Counted from the stretch's first letter, positions 46,866 to 56,767 are shown. The stretch is DNA of 64,000 nucleotides from Sulfitobacter noctilucae (GCF_000622365.1 NZ_JASC01000013.1:1-64000), one strand, 5' to 3'. Numbers and translations are program-made. The notes: generated by a model not told the origin, from the letters alone.

Positions 46866-47813
46866 ATGACATTTACTCAACGGGATCACGGCGGCAATCT
46901 TGATGCCGCAATCGCCCGTTTTGGCGGCGAGCGCGACGAATGGATTGACCTGTCCACCGGGATCAATCCGGTGCCCTACCCCCTTCCAAACGTGTCAGCC
47001 GGGGCCTGGACAGCGCTTCCCGACCAAGGCGCAATGAACCGCTTGATAGACGCGGCCCGCCGCTTTTGGTCTGTGCCGGATGCGGCTGCGGTGCTTGCCG
47101 TCCCGGGGGCTTCTGCGGCGATTGCGCATATCCCGCTGCTCGCTCCGGCGGGGCGTGTTTCCATTCCCGCGCCCACTTACAATGAACATGCCGCCAGTTT
47201 TGAGAGCGCAGGCTGGCACAGCGCGAAAGACGGCGCACCGCATGACGCATCCGTGCATGTGCACCCCAACAACCCGGATGGACGATTGTGGCAGACCAGC
47301 GATCTGACGGGTCATCTGCGGGTCATCGACGAAAGCTTTTGTGACATCCTGCCAGAGGCCAGCCTTATTCAAGAAGCAGCACGGCCCGGCACTTTAGTCC
47401 TTAAAAGTTTCGGCAAGTTCTGGGGATTGGCCGGCGTGCGACTCGGCTTCGTGATCGGCGACCCTGAATTGATCCGCCGCCTCGAAACCATGCTGGGGCC
47501 ATGGGCGGTCGCAGGTCCGGCGCTCGAGATCGGCGTCAATGCTTTGGAAAACACACCCTGGGCCACTCACACCCGCGCCCGTCTGGCCACGGATGCAGCC
47601 CGGTTAGACAAAGTGATGACCGACAAAGGGGCCGCCTTGATTGGCGGTACCTCTCTCTTTCGCCTTTACGATGTAGGTGATGCAGCAGACTGGCAAACCC
47701 GTCTGGCAAAACATCACATCTGGACGCGGGTGTTTCCTTATAACCCCCGTTGGCTCCGCCTGGGACTACCGGATACGGCGGGCTGGCACCGCTTGCATCA
47801 GGCGCTTGCATGA
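46866..47813 (+). CDS. cobC: L-threonine-O-3-phosphate decarboxylase, CobC type
   Basis: A 315-residue PLP enzyme that makes (R)-1-amino-2-propanol phosphate for the cobalamin lower-ligand linker. The N terminus [14 protein letters not shown] and IDLSTGINP are hallmarks; HPNNPDGR and Lys184 in [10 protein letters not shown] form the PLP site. It corresponds to Pseudomonas CobC (Salmonella CobD). It overlaps cbiB by four bases (ATGA), forming a two-gene cobalamin unit. I see no cobalamin riboswitch upstream. Confidence 0.92.
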   Translation: MTFTQRDHGGNLDAAIARFGGERDEWIDLSTGINPVPYPLPNVSAGAWTALPDQGAMNRLIDAARRFWSVPDAAAVLAVPGASAAIAHIPLLAPAGRVSIPAPTYNEHAASFESAGWHSAKDGAPHDASVHVHPNNPDGRLWQTSDLTGHLRVIDESFCDILPEASLIQEAARPGTLVLKSFGKFWGLAGVRLGFVIGDPELIRRLETMLGPWAVAGPALEIGVNALENTPWATHTRARLATDAARLDKVMTDKGAALIGGTSLFRLYDVGDAADWQTRLAKHHIWTRVFPYNPRWLRLGLPDTAGWHRLHQALA

Positions 47814-48724
47814 GCGGCCCAGCCATCCTCGCCGCGGCGATGCTGCTTGATGCGGCTTTTGGCGAACCCGGTTGGCTGTGGCGCAGGCTCCCTCATCCTG
47901 CAGTGCTGATGGGCCGTTTGATTGGGTTGTGTGATGTGCGTTTCAACACCGGCAGCAGTCGCAAGTTAAAAGGTGTAATGCTCGTCTTGGGCCTCGTCGC
48001 CTTGTCCATTATCATCGGTCTCGCGCTTGCCGAACTGGGTGCATTGGTCGAGGTTATCGCGGTCGCTATCCTGCTGGCCCAACGGTCACTGGTGCAGCAC
48101 GTCACAGCGGTGGCAACCGGATTGCGAATGTCGCTGACCGCAGGACGGCGCGCTGTCGCCATGATCGTTAGCCGCGATACAGCCAATATGGAACAGCCCG
48201 CCGTCGCCCGCTCTGCCATCGAAAGTGCCGCGGAAAACCTGAGCGATGGGGTTATCGCACCCGCCTTCTGGTTCCTGATCGGCGGATTGCCGGGAATCTT
48301 TTTGTATAAGATCGTCAATACTGCGGACAGCATGATCGGCTATCGCACCGAACGGCATGCGGACTTTGGCTGGGCTGCGGCCCGGTTGGACGATGTGTTG
48401 AACTGGATACCAGCACGGTTGACCGCGATTCTCATCGCCCTACCCGGCCGTGTGTTGACCCATTGGCCCGCGATCAGCGCAGATGCAGCGCTACATCGCT
48501 CGCCCAACGCAGGTTGGCCCGAAGCCGCGATGGCCAAGGCCGTGGGAGTGGCGCTTGCCGGGCCAAGCGCCTATGATGGCGTGATGCAGAATTTTGCGTG
48601 GGTCAACGACAGTGGCCGCAAGACCATCGCCGCGCCGGAAATCGACGCCTGCGTCAGGCAATTATGGCTAGCATGGGGGCTGGCGCTGGCAATGGTTTTG
48701 GTCCTTGCTGTCGGAATGGGTTGA
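47810..48724 (+). CDS. cbiB: Adenosylcobinamide-phosphate synthase
   Basis: A 304-residue integral membrane enzyme (CbiB in Salmonella, CobD in Pseudomonas nomenclature) that attaches the aminopropanol linker to adenosylcobyric acid. Blocks seen: [37 protein letters not shown], and [10 protein letters not shown]. It takes the product of CobC encoded just upstream, with which it is translationally coupled. The lytic transglycosylase gene begins three bases later. Confidence 0.95.
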   Translation: MSGPAILAAAMLLDAAFGEPGWLWRRLPHPAVLMGRLIGLCDVRFNTGSSRKLKGVMLVLGLVALSIIIGLALAELGALVEVIAVAILLAQRSLVQHVTAVATGLRMSLTAGRRAVAMIVSRDTANMEQPAVARSAIESAAENLSDGVIAPAFWFLIGGLPGIFLYKIVNTADSMIGYRTERHADFGWAAARLDDVLNWIPARLTAILIALPGRVLTHWPAISADAALHRSPNAGWPEAAMAKAVGVALAGPSAYDGVMQNFAWVNDSGRKTIAAPEIDACVRQLWLAWGLALAMVLVLAVGMG

Positions 48725-48727
48725 GAG

Positions 48728-49906
48728 ATGAAAATGCGACGAACCATTTTTGCAGCGACGGCGCTGCTCATGTCAGTTAGCCAGATGGCCGTTGCCGCGT
48801 GCGGAGGATCCTTTGCTACCTTCGTCGATGAATTGAAAGCCGAGGCCATCGCGACAGGCATCGAACCCGTCACCGCGGATGCGTTTTTCGCCTCTGTCCG
48901 CCAGGATACCGCCGTGCTGGCCGCCGACCGCAAACAGGGCGTTTTTCAACTGCCATTCATCGAATTTTCCCGCAGACTCATCTCGAACGACAGGATCAAT
49001 CGGGGCCGCGCCAACGCGGAACGCTTTGACACAGTCTTTGACCGGATCGACCGCGACTATGGCGTGGATCGCGGCGTCCTGCTGGCCTTCTGGGCGTTCG
49101 AGACGGATTTCGGTGCCTTCCAAGGAGATTTCAACACCGCCAACGCACTTGTAACACTGGCGCACGACTGTCGTCGCCCCGATCTGTTTCGGCCGCAGGT
49201 GCTGGCCGCTGTTGAGCTTTTTGCCCGTGGTCAGTTTGACCCGCGCCGCACCACAGGTGCCTGGGCGGGAGAGATCGGCATGGTGCAAATGCTGCCACGC
49301 GATATTTTGGAGAACGGCGTCGACGGGGATGGGGACGGCAAAGTCTCTTTGAAAAATTCTGCCCCGGACGCCTTGCTATCAGGTGCGGCAATGCTGCACG
49401 ACTTGGGCTGGCGCGCAGGTGAGCCCTGGCTGACCGAAGTCACCCTGCCGTCCGATTTCGACTGGTCGTCAACCGGGCTTGAGACTGTCAAATCCGTTTC
49501 GGAATGGTCCGCTCTGGGCGTCACCCCGCGAATGGGCTCCCTTCACGAAGGGCTCGGCGCCTCTGTCCTGATCCCGCAGGGGCACAAGGGGCCTGCGTTC
49601 ATCGCCTATCCCAATTTCCGCGTTTATTTCGATTGGAACCAAAGCTTTACCTATGTGATGACCGCCGCCTACTTCGCCACGCGACTGGGTGGTGCACCGG
49701 TGTTCAATGCGGGCCAACCGGATACCGGACTGAACAGTGACCAGATGAAAACGCTGCAAACCAGATTGCAGGCACAAGGCCATGACGTGGGCAACATCGA
49801 TGGTATTCTCGGGGCAGGCACACGCACCGCTGTGCGCGCCGAACAGGCGCGGCTGGGTCTGGTCGTCGATGGATGGCCCACGCCTGCGCTACTTTCACTG
49901 CTCTAA
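48728..49906 (+). CDS. Lytic murein transglycosylase, MltB type
   Basis: A 392-residue periplasmic peptidoglycan lyase. Signal peptide 1-23 (cleavage after AVA), SLT_2 domain with the catalytic Glu125 (FWAFETDFGAF) and GEIGMVQMLP, then a C-terminal peptidoglycan-binding domain (about 335-390; LQTRLQAQGHDVGNIDGILG). No lipobox, so it should be soluble. It starts three bases after cbiB but its function is unrelated. Confidence 0.92.
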   Translation: MKMRRTIFAATALLMSVSQMAVAACGGSFATFVDELKAEAIATGIEPVTADAFFASVRQDTAVLAADRKQGVFQLPFIEFSRRLISNDRINRGRANAERFDTVFDRIDRDYGVDRGVLLAFWAFETDFGAFQGDFNTANALVTLAHDCRRPDLFRPQVLAAVELFARGQFDPRRTTGAWAGEIGMVQMLPRDILENGVDGDGDGKVSLKNSAPDALLSGAAMLHDLGWRAGEPWLTEVTLPSDFDWSSTGLETVKSVSEWSALGVTPRMGSLHEGLGASVLIPQGHKGPAFIAYPNFRVYFDWNQSFTYVMTAAYFATRLGGAPVFNAGQPDTGLNSDQMKTLQTRLQAQGHDVGNIDGILGAGTRTAVRAEQARLGLVVDGWPTPALLSLL

Positions 49907-49920
49907 CCAAAGGAAATTCA

Positions 49921-50316
49921 ATGCCGCTCAAGACTTCCGCCGCCCAGATGGTCGCCGCCGCACGTGCCCGCATCGAAGAGATCGAGACCGCCGATGCCAT
50001 CGCGATGGTCGATGACCCAAACGTGCAGATTGTCGATCTACGCGACCCGCGCGAACGCGAGCGCAGTGGCTTCATCCCCGGTAGTTTTCACTGCCCACGC
50101 GGAATGCTCGAATTCTGGGTTGATCCCGACAGCCCCTATTTCAAAGACGTCTTTGCGCAGGACAAAAAGTTTGTCTTTCACTGCGCGTCCGGCTGGCGCT
50201 CTGCCATTTCCGTAGCCACGCTTCAGGACATGGGCTTCGACGCGGCGCATCTGAAGGAAGGTTTCGGTGCTTGGGAAAAGGCAGGCGGACCCGTGGAAAA
50301 GAAAACGGCGAAATAA
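49921..50316 (+). CDS. Rhodanese-like domain protein
   Basis: A 131-residue single-domain rhodanese, a sulfurtransferase or sulfur-relay protein. VQIVDLRDPRERERSGFIPG and the active-site loop FHCASGWRSA with the catalytic Cys are present. AAAGGA lies just upstream of the ATG. Its stop is four bases from the end of convergent smc, leaving no terminator between them. Confidence 0.9.
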   Translation: MPLKTSAAQMVAAARARIEEIETADAIAMVDDPNVQIVDLRDPRERERSGFIPGSFHCPRGMLEFWVDPDSPYFKDVFAQDKKFVFHCASGWRSAISVATLQDMGFDAAHLKEGFGAWEKAGGPVEKKTAK

Positions 50317-50320
50317 GCGC

Positions 50321-53300
50321 CTAGGCGACCAGCGTTTCAGCCGCTTTCAAATCGACGGATACCAACTGGCTCACGCCTTGCTCGGCCATCGTCACACCAA
50401 ACAGCCTGTCCATCCGCGCCATCGTCACCGCGTGGTGCGTGATGATCAAAAACCGCGTATCGGTCTGTCGGCACATTTCATCCAGCAGGTCGCAAAAGCG
50501 CGTAACGTTGGCATCGTCCAAGGGCGCATCCACCTCGTCAAGCACACAAATCGGTGCAGGATTTGCAAGGAAGACCGCAAAAATCAGTGCCATCGCGGTC
50601 AGCGTCTGCTCGCCCCCCGACAACAGGCTCAGCGTGCTCAGCTTCTTACCCGGCGGTTGGCAGAGGATTTCCAGCCCGGCTTCCAGCGGATCTTCGGATT
50701 CGACCATCACCAGATTGGCCTCGCCGCCGCCAAAAAGATGCGTGAACAACATCGAGAAATTGGAATTTACCTGCTCAAACGCCGTCAGTAACCGTTCCCG
50801 TCCTTCACGGTTCAGGCTGGCGATGCCGGAGCGCAGGGTTTTGATCGCCTCCACCAAATCCGCTTTTTCCGTGGTCAAGCTGTCATGCTCTTCCTGCACT
50901 TCCTTGGCATCTTCTTCGGCACGCAGGTTCACGGCACCTAATGAATCACGCTGCCGCTTCAGGCGGTTCACATCCGCTTCCAGCGTATCTGCCCCCGGCA
51001 TCTGATCGGGATTTATGTCCAGAGAAGTCAGCAATTGATTGGGCGTCTGCTGGCTGTCCTCGGCGATCCGTTCAGCCGCAGCTGCAACCATTTCTTTCGC
51101 CGCTTCCGTCCGTGCCTCTGAGCGCGCACGCGCCTCGCGGGCTTCTGATGCAGCGCGTTCCGCCTCGCGTTCGGCAGTGGTGGCGTCGCGCAATGCCGCC
51201 TCCGCTTTCGATAGCGCATCTGCAGCATCGGCGCGCCGGGCTTCTGCTGTGGTAATCGACTGGCTCAATTCATCGCGCTTGGCAGCCAGCTCATCGGGCG
51301 CGGCACTGGCTTCTTTCAACTCGACCTCTGCGGAGAGTTTACGGTCAGCGAGTTCGGCGCTGTGTTTCTCGGCAGTCTCAAGCCGGTGTCGCCACCCGCT
51401 CAGTTCTTTCGTGACTTCCTGCGTGCGCTTCACCCGTGCCTCGCCTTCGCGGCGCAATTCATCATGGATGGAGCGGCGTGACATCATCGTAATGCGCGCC
51501 GCTTCAACCGTCATGCGCAGATCTTCAATGCCCGCACGGGCCTCTGCTAGATCACCAAGTTCTGCCAAGGCACGCTCGGCCTCAAGCACCCGGCCCCGTG
51601 CGGCCATCGCTTCATCTTCATGCCGTTTGACGGCCAGCCCAAGGCTTTCCAAACGTCCTTCGGCCAATGTGCGATCCGCCTCGACCCGGCTCAGCGCCCG
51701 GCCGGCATCCGCCAGCGCCCGGTCCGCATCGCGCCGCGCTGCGCGGGCCGCTTTGTCAGCTTCGGTTTGTGACTGCAGACTGCGCGTCAGACTATCATGC
51801 GCAGCGCGAGCACCTTCGGCCCGCTGGCTGGCCTGCTCCAACGATTGCTTAAGCACTTCCAAACGGTTCAACTGCTGCAACCGCAACGCCGCCGCTGAGG
51901 GCGCATCTTCTGCCCAAGCGCGAAAGCCGTCCCAGCGCCATAGATCGCCTTCAACCGAAACCAAGCGCTGTCCGGGCAACAAGCCCGCCTGCAAGGCCGC
52001 ACCCTCATCCGTGTCCACCAAGCCGATCTGTCCCATGCGACGCACCAGCACATCAGGCACCGACACATGCTGCGTCAGCGGCGTGACCCCACCGGGCAAA
52101 GGCTGATCTTGGTCATACCCGGGCAGAACGGCCCAACCGGAGGGACCATCCTGATCAACCTGAGGGGCGCGCAAGTCGTCAGCCAGTGCGGCACCTAATG
52201 CCTTTTCGAAACCATGCTCAACCTGCAACCGGTCCAAAATCTGGCCACCTTCGGCAGTATCGCGTTCGACCAGCTTGGCAAGCGCCCCGACTTCTGCCCG
52301 CAAGGCGTTCATCTCGCCTTCTGCCTCCGACCGCTCCGCCCGTGCGTCCGCCTCGCGCGATTGAGTCTCAGCGCGGGTTTCTTCGGCCTGGATCAAGGCG
52401 GCATCCGCAGCAGCAGCGGCCGCCACGGCAGAAGTTTCCGCCCGTTTGGCGGTGTCGAAATCCGTCGCAGCCTTTGCAAGGGCTTCGCGACTTTGGGCAG
52501 CAGCCTCTTGCGCCTTGGCCGCGTCGGTTTCAGATTTGGCTTGGGTCTTGCGACTGTCTTCCAACAGGCGCTCGGCAGAGCCATAACGCGCGGCCAACCG
52601 CGCCACGTCTTCAGTTTGTTTCGACAGATCGTCCTCGCGCGCCTGCAATACCCCTGCCGCTTCGCGCGCCGCTTGTGCTGCAGCTTCGAGCGCGTCGGTA
52701 TGGCCTTCACCTGCTTTAGAAAGCTCCTGCGCCTCCCACTCCAACCGCTCGATTGTCTCGCCCGCATCGCGGTTCAAACCCGCTTCCCGCTCGATATCGC
52801 GGGCAAGTTGCGCGATGCGCCCGGTGAGCGTCGCGATTGTCTGCTGCGCACGCGCTTCCTGATCAGCCAGTGTATCCCGCTGCACGGCAAGACGTTGCAG
52901 AATGGCAGCGGCGATCGCTTCTTCCTCGCGCAGAGACGGCAAGGCGTCTTCTGCTGTTTGCCGGGCTTTGGCGCTTTGCTGCACCTCGCCCTGCGCTTGC
53001 GCAGCGGCCGACACCCGCGCGCGCAGTTCCTCGTCCATACGCGCCCGCGCATCATCCGCTTCGCGCCAGCGGCGGTACAGCAGCATGCCTTCACTGCGCC
53101 GCAACGCGTCGCCGATCTCGCGGTAGCGGGCGGCTTGCCGTGCCTGTCGCGCCAATTGTGCCAGTTGCGCGGCCAGTTGTTCGATTACATCATCGACGCG
53201 GGCCAAGTTCGATTCCGCGCCGTTCAGCTTCAACTCCGCCTCGTGGCGCCGCTGGTAGAGGCCGGAAATGCCCGCCGCCTCTTCCAGAATGCGGCGGCGG

Positions 53301-53776
53301 TTCTTGGGTTTTGCGTTGATCAATTCCGAAATCTGACCTTGCCGGACCAGCGCCGGACTATGGGCACCGGTGGAAGCATCGGCGAAGAGCATCTGCACAT
53401 CGCGGGCTCGCACGTCCTTGCCCGCGGCCTTGTAGGCGCTGCCCACATCGCGGGTGATCCGCCGCACAATCTCTAACGCATCAGTGTCGTTGAACCCAGC
53501 CGGGGCAAGGCGTTCGGAGTTGTCGATATGCAGGGCGACTTCGGCGAAGTTGCGCGCAGGCCGTGTTGCGGCCCCGGCAAAAATTACGTCTTCCATACCG
53601 CCGCCGCGCATCGCCGTCGGCCGGTTCTCCCCCATGACCCAACGGAGCGCTTCCAGCAGGTTCGACTTGCCACAGCCGTTTGGCCCCACAACGCCGGTCA
53701 GACCATCGGCGATGATCAGATCAGTGGGGTCCACAAAGCTTTTGAAGCCCGTCAGTCTCAGTTTGGAAAAGCGCAC
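50321..53776 (-). CDS. smc: Chromosome segregation protein SMC
   Basis: A 1151-residue SMC ATPase that organises and segregates the chromosome. Walker A GPNGCGKS at 31-38, long coiled coils on both sides of a central hinge, and at the C-terminal end the ABC signature LLSGGEQTLTAMAL and Walker B ICVLDEVDAPLDD. I start at GTG 53776 (VRFSKLRLTGFKSF), which gives the usual Rhodobacterales length; an upstream ATG would add 26 atypical residues. A DnaA-box-like sequence lies upstream. Confidence 0.95.
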   Translation of the reverse strand: MRFSKLRLTGFKSFVDPTDLIIADGLTGVVGPNGCGKSNLLEALRWVMGENRPTAMRGGGMEDVIFAGAATRPARNFAEVALHIDNSERLAPAGFNDTDALEIVRRITRDVGSAYKAAGKDVRARDVQMLFADASTGAHSPALVRQGQISELINAKPKNRRRILEEAAGISGLYQRRHEAELKLNGAESNLARVDDVIEQLAAQLAQLARQARQAARYREIGDALRRSEGMLLYRRWREADDARARMDEELRARVSAAAQAQGEVQQSAKARQTAEDALPSLREEEAIAAAILQRLAVQRDTLADQEARAQQTIATLTGRIAQLARDIEREAGLNRDAGETIERLEWEAQELSKAGEGHTDALEAAAQAAREAAGVLQAREDDLSKQTEDVARLAARYGSAERLLEDSRKTQAKSETDAAKAQEAAAQSREALAKAATDFDTAKRAETSAVAAAAAADAALIQAEETRAETQSREADARAERSEAEGEMNALRAEVGALAKLVERDTAEGGQILDRLQVEHGFEKALGAALADDLRAPQVDQDGPSGWAVLPGYDQDQPLPGGVTPLTQHVSVPDVLVRRMGQIGLVDTDEGAALQAGLLPGQRLVSVEGDLWRWDGFRAWAEDAPSAAALRLQQLNRLEVLKQSLEQASQRAEGARAAHDSLTRSLQSQTEADKAARAARRDADRALADAGRALSRVEADRTLAEGRLESLGLAVKRHEDEAMAARGRVLEAERALAELGDLAEARAGIEDLRMTVEAARITMMSRRSIHDELRREGEARVKRTQEVTKELSGWRHRLETAEKHSAELADRKLSAEVELKEASAAPDELAAKRDELSQSITTAEARRADAADALSKAEAALRDATTAEREAERAASEAREARARSEARTEAAKEMVAAAAERIAEDSQQTPNQLLTSLDINPDQMPGADTLEADVNRLKRQRDSLGAVNLRAEEDAKEVQEEHDSLTTEKADLVEAIKTLRSGIASLNREGRERLLTAFEQVNSNFSMLFTHLFGGGEANLVMVESEDPLEAGLEILCQPPGKKLSTLSLLSGGEQTLTAMALIFAVFLANPAPICVLDEVDAPLDDANVTRFCDLLDEMCRQTDTRFLIITHHAVTMARMDRLFGVTMAEQGVSQLVSVDLKAAETLVA

Positions 53777-53875
53777 CTGTTCTGTGGCTCCGATGATTCC
53801 CAGCTTGATCGAAACTGCGTGTTGGACCCCTATGCTGTCAAGCAAACCCCACAACCAGCGGTGCCATAGGCCATG

Positions 53876-53884
53876 TTATCCACA
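53876..53884 (+). promoter_or_regulatory. Consensus DnaA box upstream of smc
   Basis: TTATCCACA is an exact match to the consensus DnaA box, 100 bases upstream of the smc start in the gap between smc and the lipoprotein gene. Only one box is visible, so it does not by itself suggest an origin. Confidence 0.4.
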
Positions 53885-53903
53885 AGATATTGCGGAAAAC
53901 CGC

Positions 53904-54308
53904 TTAGGCAGGGTCGCAATCCAGCTCAACACGCAGTTGGCCAATCTCTGGTATCCCGCTACCGCGTACCGGCACACAATCTAGTTCGCGTGGCCGCCTT
54001 ACTCGCCGTGCGGCTTTGGTACCGCACTTCAAGCGCCCGAAAGCCTGCGCCTGATCGCCTGATACGCTCAATACGTCGCACCCGCTGACCAATTGCATCG
54101 CCAGTGCAGCGCGATACCGGATTGGGCCAAAGCGCGGGGCATATTCGGGATTGATGCGAATGGCTTCCGCCCGCAGCCCCTTGATGCGCACATCGAATGT
54201 TGACCCTTCGACTTTTACACGCGTTGCAGCGGCCCCTCGAAACGCAGGGCTCGGCATATTACAGCCCACACAAACCGCAATCATACCGAAGAGCAAAGAC
54301 CACCTCAT
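53904..54308 (-). CDS. Hypothetical lipoprotein
   Basis: A 134-residue protein of unknown function. The ATG at 54308 gives a lipoprotein signal MRWSLLFGMIAVCVGC with lipobox CVGC. The mature part has three further cysteines (CDVL, LKCG, LDCVP) and a final LDCDPA, which could form disulfides in the periplasm (inference). It precedes smc by 127 bases and is divergent from the GntR gene. Confidence 0.75.
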   Translation of the reverse strand: MRWSLLFGMIAVCVGCNMPSPAFRGAAATRVKVEGSTFDVRIKGLRAEAIRINPEYAPRFGPIRYRAALAMQLVSGCDVLSVSGDQAQAFGRLKCGTKAARRVRRPRELDCVPVRGSGIPEIGQLRVELDCDPA

Positions 54309-54422
54309 CCGATGACCATGACGCCGGAAGGTTAACAGGTCGATAACTGACGCCTGCCAAAGGCGCGGCCATTGCCGTTTCGCCCTACTGGTCATATGTT
54401 ATTACCAATTTCAGGAGACCCC

Positions 54423-55190
54423 ATGCCCTTTCGCCCCGTTACATCGGAAAAGCTGTCCAATGCTGTTGTGCGCCAAGTCGAGGAGTTGATCCTGCGCGGT
54501 ATCCTGCGGGCGGGCGAGCGTTTGCCGTCAGAGCGCGAATTGTCAGATCGGCTCGGTGTCTCGCGTCCCTCTTTGCGCGATGCAATTTCCGCCTTGCAAG
54601 AAACCGGGCTGTTGAACGCAAGACCCGGTGCCGGGATCTTTGTCGCGGACGTATTGGGCAGCGCCTTTTCACCCGCGCTCATACAGCTGTTCGCGCGTCA
54701 TGATGAGGCAGTCTTTGACTACCTGTCTTTTCGCCGAGACATGGAAGCGCTTGCGGGGGAACGTGCTGCCCAACATGGATCCGGCACCGATTTGGCCGTG
54801 GTGCAAACCGTCTTTGATAAAATGGTTGCCGTGCACAGCAAACGGAACGCCGAGGAAGAAGCACAACTGGACGCGCAGTTTCACATGGCGATCATTGAGG
54901 CGAGCCATAATGTCGTGATGCTGCACATGATGCGGTCGATGTATGAATTGCTGCGTGGCGGCGTTTTCTACAACAGACAGGTGATGTTCAAACAACGTAC
55001 CAGTCGGGCCGCGTTGCTGGAACAGCACCGGGCGATTAATACAGCCCTTCAAGCGCGCGATCCCCTGCAAACCCGCACAGCCATTGAGGCGCATCTGAAC
55101 TACGTTGAAAAATCTTTAAGCGATCAGCGCAGGGCAGAGCGCAACGAGATCATTGCGCAGCAGCGGCTCCAGCATGAGGTGGGCGGGTAA
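54423..55190 (+). CDS. FadR-subfamily GntR transcriptional regulator
   Basis: A 255-residue regulator with an N-terminal winged helix (GERLPSERELSDRLGVSRPSLRDAI split across 38-60) and an all-helical FCD effector domain that usually binds organic acids such as lactate, glycolate or pyruvate. The FCD metal-binding Asp/His residues appear in QLDAQFHMAI and the later HRAI and HLNY segments. AGGAGA lies just before the ATG at 54423. The target is unknown; no transporter or oxidase gene is adjacent. Confidence 0.88.
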   Translation: MPFRPVTSEKLSNAVVRQVEELILRGILRAGERLPSERELSDRLGVSRPSLRDAISALQETGLLNARPGAGIFVADVLGSAFSPALIQLFARHDEAVFDYLSFRRDMEALAGERAAQHGSGTDLAVVQTVFDKMVAVHSKRNAEEEAQLDAQFHMAIIEASHNVVMLHMMRSMYELLRGGVFYNRQVMFKQRTSRAALLEQHRAINTALQARDPLQTRTAIEAHLNYVEKSLSDQRRAERNEIIAQQRLQHEVGG

Positions 55191-55215
55191 AATATTTCGC
55201 GCCACAGCCTGAACG

Positions 55216-55249
55216 CAAAAAGCCCCGGTAATCTACCGGGGCTCTTTCT
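55216..55249. terminator. Terminator of the F0 operon, usable by the GntR gene
   Basis: AGCCCCGGTA (55221-55230) and TACCGGGGCT (55234-55243) form a 10-bp stem with a three-base loop. On the minus strand it is followed by a T run, ending the atp transcript; on the plus strand by CTTTCT, a weaker end for the GntR gene. Confidence 0.82.
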
Positions 55250-55271
55250 ATATGTCGTTGACTAAACCGGC

Positions 55272-55841
55272 CTAGTGCAGCTTGGCGTCAACCTGCGCAA
55301 TAGCGTCATCGATCAGCTGATTGCCATCTGCTGCCGTCATTTGCTTGGCGATCACTTCGCGTGCGGCTGCAACGGCGATCATCGCCGCCTGATCACGCAC
55401 TTCCTTGATCGCGGCAGCTTCGGCTGATCCGATCTGGTCTTCTGCAGCAGCCATGCGGCGGGCCACAGACTTTTCAAGATCAACACGAGCTTGCGCGGCA
55501 GCGGCTGTTGCTTCATCTTTGGCGCTTGCAACAATCCGGTCTGCCTGGTCCTGCACTTCCTTCTGCTTGCGCTCGTAAGAGGCCAACAAAGTCTGCGCTT
55601 CTTCACGCAGGCGGCGTGCTTCGTTCAGTTCAGCGCGGATATCATCGGCGCGCTTGTCCAACATGCCGCCCAATAGGCTCGGCACTTTGAAATAGAAGAG
55701 CACCGCGATGAACAGCAAGAAGGCCAGCAGGACGACAAAGTCCGTATTGCCCAGTGAGAAAAACGGACCTGTTGCCGCAAATGCGGGCGATGCCGTCAGA
55801 CCGACGAGAGCGGCGGTGAGAGTAAAACGCATCCGGTTCAT
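55272..55841 (-). CDS. atpF: F0F1 ATP synthase subunit b
   Basis: A 189-residue peripheral-stalk subunit: an N-terminal membrane helix (about 31-50; [17 protein letters not shown]) preceded by a short signal-like stretch, then a long charged coiled coil. It pairs with b' from the neighbouring gene, with which it overlaps by four bases (ATGA). It is the last gene of the F0 operon. Confidence 0.93.
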   Translation of the reverse strand: MNRMRFTLTAALVGLTASPAFAATGPFFSLGNTDFVVLLAFLLFIAVLFYFKVPSLLGGMLDKRADDIRAELNEARRLREEAQTLLASYERKQKEVQDQADRIVASAKDEATAAAAQARVDLEKSVARRMAAAEDQIGSAEAAAIKEVRDQAAMIAVAAAREVIAKQMTAADGNQLIDDAIAQVDAKLH

Positions 55842-56389
55842 CCTTTCATCCGCGCGGTCACCGCAGCGTTGATGGTCTTGGCATCTGCCTTGCCACCCAA
55901 AGCCGCGACGATTTCTTTGGCAGTGTCTTTCGCAACAACAGCAACATTCTCCAAAGCAGAGGCGCGAATGTCGGCGATTGCCTTTTCAGACTCTGCGGAT
56001 TTGGCTGCGATTTCTGCATCTGCCTTGGCAATTGCAACGTCCAGATCGCCTTTGATCTCGGCCTTGGCATCCGCCACAATACGCTGTGCTTCAGCACGCG
56101 CATCAAGCAATGCTTTGTCGTAAGCCGCTTCGGCTTCGACCGCTTTTGCCTTGAGGTCTTCGGCGGCAGCGATGTCGTTGGTGATGGTCCCGGTCCGTTC
56201 GGCCAGAACCGCACCAATCCGGGGCAGCGCCACGCGCGACAGGATCAGATAGATCGCAATCAACGCCAGAACGAGCCAGAAAATCTGGTTGCCCCACCAG
56301 TCGAAACACAGTTGCGGCATACCAATGGCAGAGCCGTTCGGCCCTACGCAGGTGCCTGCCATTTCGATATCAATTGGTTCAGTTGCCAT
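55838..56389 (-). CDS. atpF': F0F1 ATP synthase subunit b'
   Basis: A 183-residue b-type subunit (AtpG/b' in photosynthetic bacteria and alphaproteobacteria) with one membrane helix (about 33-51; [19 protein letters not shown]) and an Ala/Lys/Glu-rich coiled coil. Together with b it forms a heterodimeric stalk. It is separated from atpE by a 100-base gap containing a strong hairpin. Confidence 0.92.
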   Translation of the reverse strand: MATEPIDIEMAGTCVGPNGSAIGMPQLCFDWWGNQIFWLVLALIAIYLILSRVALPRIGAVLAERTGTITNDIAAAEDLKAKAVEAEAAYDKALLDARAEAQRIVADAKAEIKGDLDVAIAKADAEIAAKSAESEKAIADIRASALENVAVVAKDTAKEIVAALGGKADAKTINAAVTARMKG

Positions 56390-56436
56390 ATTGGCTTCTC
56401 CTTGGAAACGAGACCCTGAAAACTTGGGGCTTACAA

Positions 56437-56462
56437 GCGGACAGGGGTGTGCCCCTGCCCGC
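56437..56462 (-). promoter_or_regulatory. mRNA hairpin between atpE and atpF'
   Basis: In the minus-strand transcript an 11-bp stem (outer GCGG/CCGC, a G-U pair, inner CAGGGG/CCCCTG) closes on a four-base loop CACA. No U tract follows. It lies 28 bases after the atpE stop and could block 3' exonucleases or attenuate expression of the stalk genes. Confidence 0.6.
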
Positions 56463-56489
56463 GCATAAGAGTGTCGTTACCGTGAGGTC

Positions 56490-56714
56490 TTAGACAGCGA
56501 ACATCAGCAGCAGAGCGACGAGGAACGCGAAGATCCCCAGGGCTTCTGCGAAAGCGATGCCGATGAACAATGTTGCTGTCTGCGATGCAGCAGCGGAGGG
56601 GTTGCGCAATGCGCCGGCAAGGTAGTTGCCTGCAACGTTACCAACACCGATTGCGGCTGCGCCGGAACCGATTGCTGCCAGACCTGCGCCGATGTGTGCG
56701 AGTTCGCCTTCCAT
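56490..56714 (-). CDS. atpE: F0F1 ATP synthase subunit c
   Basis: A 74-residue proteolipid with two membrane helices, forming the rotor ring. The proton-carrying glutamate is in helix 2 ([13 protein letters not shown]). AGGAG seven bases upstream sets the ATG at 56714. It is flanked on both sides by strong intercistronic hairpins, which may help raise its mRNA relative to the other F0 genes, since the ring needs many copies. Confidence 0.97.
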   Translation of the reverse strand: MEGELAHIGAGLAAIGSGAAAIGVGNVAGNYLAGALRNPSAAASQTATLFIGIAFAEALGIFAFLVALLLMFAV

Positions 56715-56749
56715 GAGAATTCTCCTATGCGTTGGAAGTAAAGAGTGTG

Positions 56750-56767
56750 GGCGGGGATATCCCCGCC
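56750..56767 (-). promoter_or_regulatory. 18-bp palindromic mRNA hairpin between atpB and atpE
   Basis: GGCGGGGATATCCCCGCC is an exact palindrome that folds in RNA as a 7-bp GC stem with an AUAU loop. It lies six bases after the atpB stop and 35 bases before the atpE start. Confidence 0.6.

Noticed and set aside
51039-53476. Long open frames on the plus strand opposite smc (355 and 420 codons)
   Set aside because: They mirror the coiled-coil coding sequence, have Arg/Ser- or Leu/Arg-rich nonsense composition and arise from high-GC codon bias.
54392-54422. GntR operator of the TGGT-N-ACCA type upstream of the GntR gene
   Set aside because: TGGT and ACCA are present but 11 bases apart, whereas FCD-type operators usually have three to four; not convincing.
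54372-54437. Repeated MPFRP codons in front of and at the GntR start
   Set aside because: The two copies are only partly similar in DNA and the second has the ribosome binding site; this looks like coincidence, not a duplication.
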